This document shows, piece after piece, positions 62,645 to 64,000 of a stretch of DNA of 64,000 bases. Numbering within the stretch: the stretch's first letter is position 1; every line of letters starts with the position of its first letter. Both the position numbers and the translations under genes were made by a program. Below the pieces are notes generated by a model that saw only the letters and a program-made list of their open reading frames with translations, was not told the origin of the DNA and ran no database searches. The DNA comes from Phocaeicola_A sp045647865. Its GTDB lineage: Bacteria > Bacteroidota > Bacteroidia > Bacteroidales > Bacteroidaceae. The DNA lies in assembly GCA_045647865.1 (NCBI GenBank), contig JAZRMW010000023.1, positions 1 through 64,000 of the forward strand, written 5' to 3'.

Positions 62645-63469
62645 AAAAAAAGGGGATAATCGTTTTGCCTTACCCTATTTGTGTGATTTGAACGTAAGTT
62701 CGATGTAAGGAATAGAAAGAAAAACTGTCATAAGTAAACGAATTGAGCGTTTGTCTTTTTGTAGAGTTTTTGCTCTCTCTCTTGTAATTATTACGCTTAA
62801 TCTTCTTACGATTTGTCAGTTTAAATAGTGTATATACGGAGAAAAAAAGTAATATATATGCAGAAAATCATGGGCTTTACCCTTAGATATTGTATGATTA
62901 TACAGAAAACAAGGCTTTAAGAACTCCTTATTGGGAAGTAAAAAAATAGAGGAAAAATGATTTTGGGGGATTAACCTTTGTCATTCTACGCTTAAGTCTT
63001 ATTTGGGTAACGCTTAAGTCTGACCGAACTATCTCTTAAGTCTGGCTAAATAACTCTTAAGCTTGGCCAAATAACTCTTAAATTTGGCCCAAGTAGTCTT
63101 AATCTTTGTCGGATAACTCATGGATTGGGTTCGGTAATGCCCTGTTTTTGCAGTATGAGGCACTATTTCAAGCAGATAGAAATGTTTCTTACGACTCTTC
63201 CATTTCTATTTGCCTTAAAAAACTGACAAGAAAAAACAGCCCTATCGATTTGGATGTCTGATAGATAGACGAATTTTGGCCTCAAATCCTTCGCGTATTT
63301 AGAGATCCCTGTACTCCTATACGGAAATACAGAATTCTCGCGTAAAGAATATGCAGTTTTGACAAAATGTAAGTAGCGAATACCTCGTTTATTTATGTCG
63401 AACTCACGTTATTTTACTTCAAGGTTTAGAGTTGAGTGCTCACCTTCTTGTCATCCTTAAACCAAAGGG
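62645..63469. other. Non-coding stretch downstream of xerD
   Basis: About 825 nt without a credible reading frame. It holds the 3'-flank motif AACGTAAGTTCGATGTAAGG (62691-62710), the phased repeats (62989-63140), and the reverse-oriented motif ATTTATGTCGAACTCACGTT (63391-63410) that belongs to the next gene. Confidence 0.5.
62989..63140. repeat. Seven phased 21-22-bp repeats, CTCTTAAGTCTGGCCAAATAA type
   Basis: Units of 22, 21, 22, 21, 21, 21 and 21 nt follow without gaps: they begin CGCTTAAGTCTT, CGCTTAAGTCTG, TCTCTTAAGTCT, CTCTTAAGCTTG, CTCTTAAATTTG, GTCTTAATCTTT and CTCATGGATTGG and mostly end in TAA. The two-helical-turn period puts each palindromic CTTAAG on one DNA face. Confidence 0.75.
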
Positions 63470-64000
63470 TTAATAATTGAAATTGATTACCGGTCGCTTG
63501 CAAGTGCTGTTGTTATAAAACATGATATTTGCCTTTCCCTCTTCATCCAATTCCACGCATGGATTCCAGTAGAGCGTGCGACGGTAATCTACCTCACCGG
63601 GAATGATTTCGCGGTTGTATTGCGGATGGTAGTAGTCAATGACTTCGGAATAGCCGTCAATGTGAGTGGAGCGCAGACCTTTGACAGGCAGGGGCTTGCG
63701 ATATATCCAACTGCGAATATGTTTCATCCTTTTCCCTAATTCGTCTGAGGACAAAGGTTCTGCCCAATCAGTCCTTGTGTGTGAAGTCGAATTCCAATAA
63801 ACAAGGATATAATCTACATACTTAAGTTCAAAATCTTTAATTCCTCTTTTTCCGATATCTTTTCGAGAAATGAGCTCTTGATTTTGTTCGGTATCAAAAT
63901 CTAAAACGGAGAATGACCATAAAATATTTTCAGAAAATGGCAGGTATTTTTCTTCGATATAATTCTCTATAGTTGCCGTTAAGAATCTGTTGTCGCCAAG
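63470..64000 (-). CDS. C-terminus of a large surface protein (MG2/carboxypeptidase-regulatory type), partial
   Basis: The frame is open from the right window edge (177 codons, stop TAA at 63470), so the N-terminal part is outside. The end reads SEVIDYYHPQYNREIIPG, then VDYRRTLYWNPCVELDEEG, IMFYNNSTCKRP. YRxTLYWNPxxxxDxxGxAxxxFYNN is the typical close of Bacteroidales proteins with carboxypeptidase-like regulatory, alpha-2-macroglobulin MG2 or TonB plug domains. The usual last strand and tail are missing (it stops at VINFNY), so the C-terminus may be slightly shortened. Confidence 0.7.
   Translation of the reverse strand, partial: LGDNRFLTATIENYIEEKYLPFSENILWSFSVLDFDTEQNQELISRKDIGKRGIKDFELKYVDYILVYWNSTSHTRTDWAEPLSSDELGKRMKHIRSWIYRKPLPVKGLRSTHIDGYSEVIDYYHPQYNREIIPGEVDYRRTLYWNPCVELDEEGKANIMFYNNSTCKRPVINFNY

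Overview
The window reads as a chromosome segment of a gut-type Bacteroidales bacterium (Bacteroidaceae, Bacteroides/Phocaeicola-like; species not decided). Evidence: several promoters match the Bacteroidetes pattern TTTG-N19-21-TAnnTTTG, there are many lipoproteins and periplasmic glycoside hydrolases (GH3, GH28, GH2, GH115), a kduI/kduD pectin route, and Bacteroidales-only families (HU-HIG DNA-binding protein, DUF4861, DUF4369). I saw no rRNA, tRNA or CRISPR array.

1-9.9 kb (minus strand): a compact type I restriction-modification operon led by an XRE regulator and a WYL-domain regulator, then hsdM (frameshifted in its NPPY motif), hsdS, a very long hsdR with an extra C-terminal helical domain carrying an R-x4-H (HEPN-like) motif, and an AlbA_2/ATPase-like gene that runs off the left edge. 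9.9-10.9 kb is non-coding, with a possible operator, a dead DnaC-like fragment and phased repeats.

10.9-25.6 kb: a secreted GH3 enzyme; a minus-strand envelope operon (short membrane protein, CoA transferase, LTA-synthase-like sulfatase-fold enzyme, lipid A-type acyltransferase, GT90, a gene fragment, GT2); a GH28 polygalacturonase lipoprotein; a CotH/ricin-type secreted protein; lgt. 25.6-34.7 kb: ychF, typA, a GH2 enzyme and three exported proteins of unknown role.

34.9-42.2 kb is accessory: a probable independent structured RNA with its own promoter and terminator; a five-gene operon of exported proteins in which two lipoproteins carry the four CxxCxGxG motifs of DnaJ without a J-domain; a 5'-rearranged DUF1016 nuclease gene containing an in-frame palindromic insertion; and a small module (DUF5675, 49-aa membrane peptide, HU-HIG protein, holin-like protein) ending in a perfect terminator hairpin.

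42.3-49.4 kb: pectin-product catabolism (DUF4861, kduD, kduI), metK with a candidate SAM-sensing leader, a radical SAM gene and a beta-barrel protein. Every gene gap from 43.6 to 47.9 kb carries the same hairpin repeat family, and one copy encloses a four-helix-bundle (S23/IVS-type) gene. 49.5-62.6 kb: GH115, DUF1847, AlkD-like, yifB, a thioredoxin-like lipoprotein without cysteines, a TPR/OmpA-like lipoprotein, a methyltransferase, the aroQ/O-methyltransferase/rbfA/LolE-like cluster and xerD. 62.6-63.5 kb is non-coding with seven phased repeats. The right edge holds the C-terminus of a large surface protein.

The strongest candidates for something undescribed are the S23 gene nested in a hairpin repeat together with its gene-less relatives, the ~21-bp phased repeat family at three loci, the rod-like RNA at 35.1 kb, the paired DnaJ-type zinc-finger lipoproteins, and the HEPN-like extension of HsdR.
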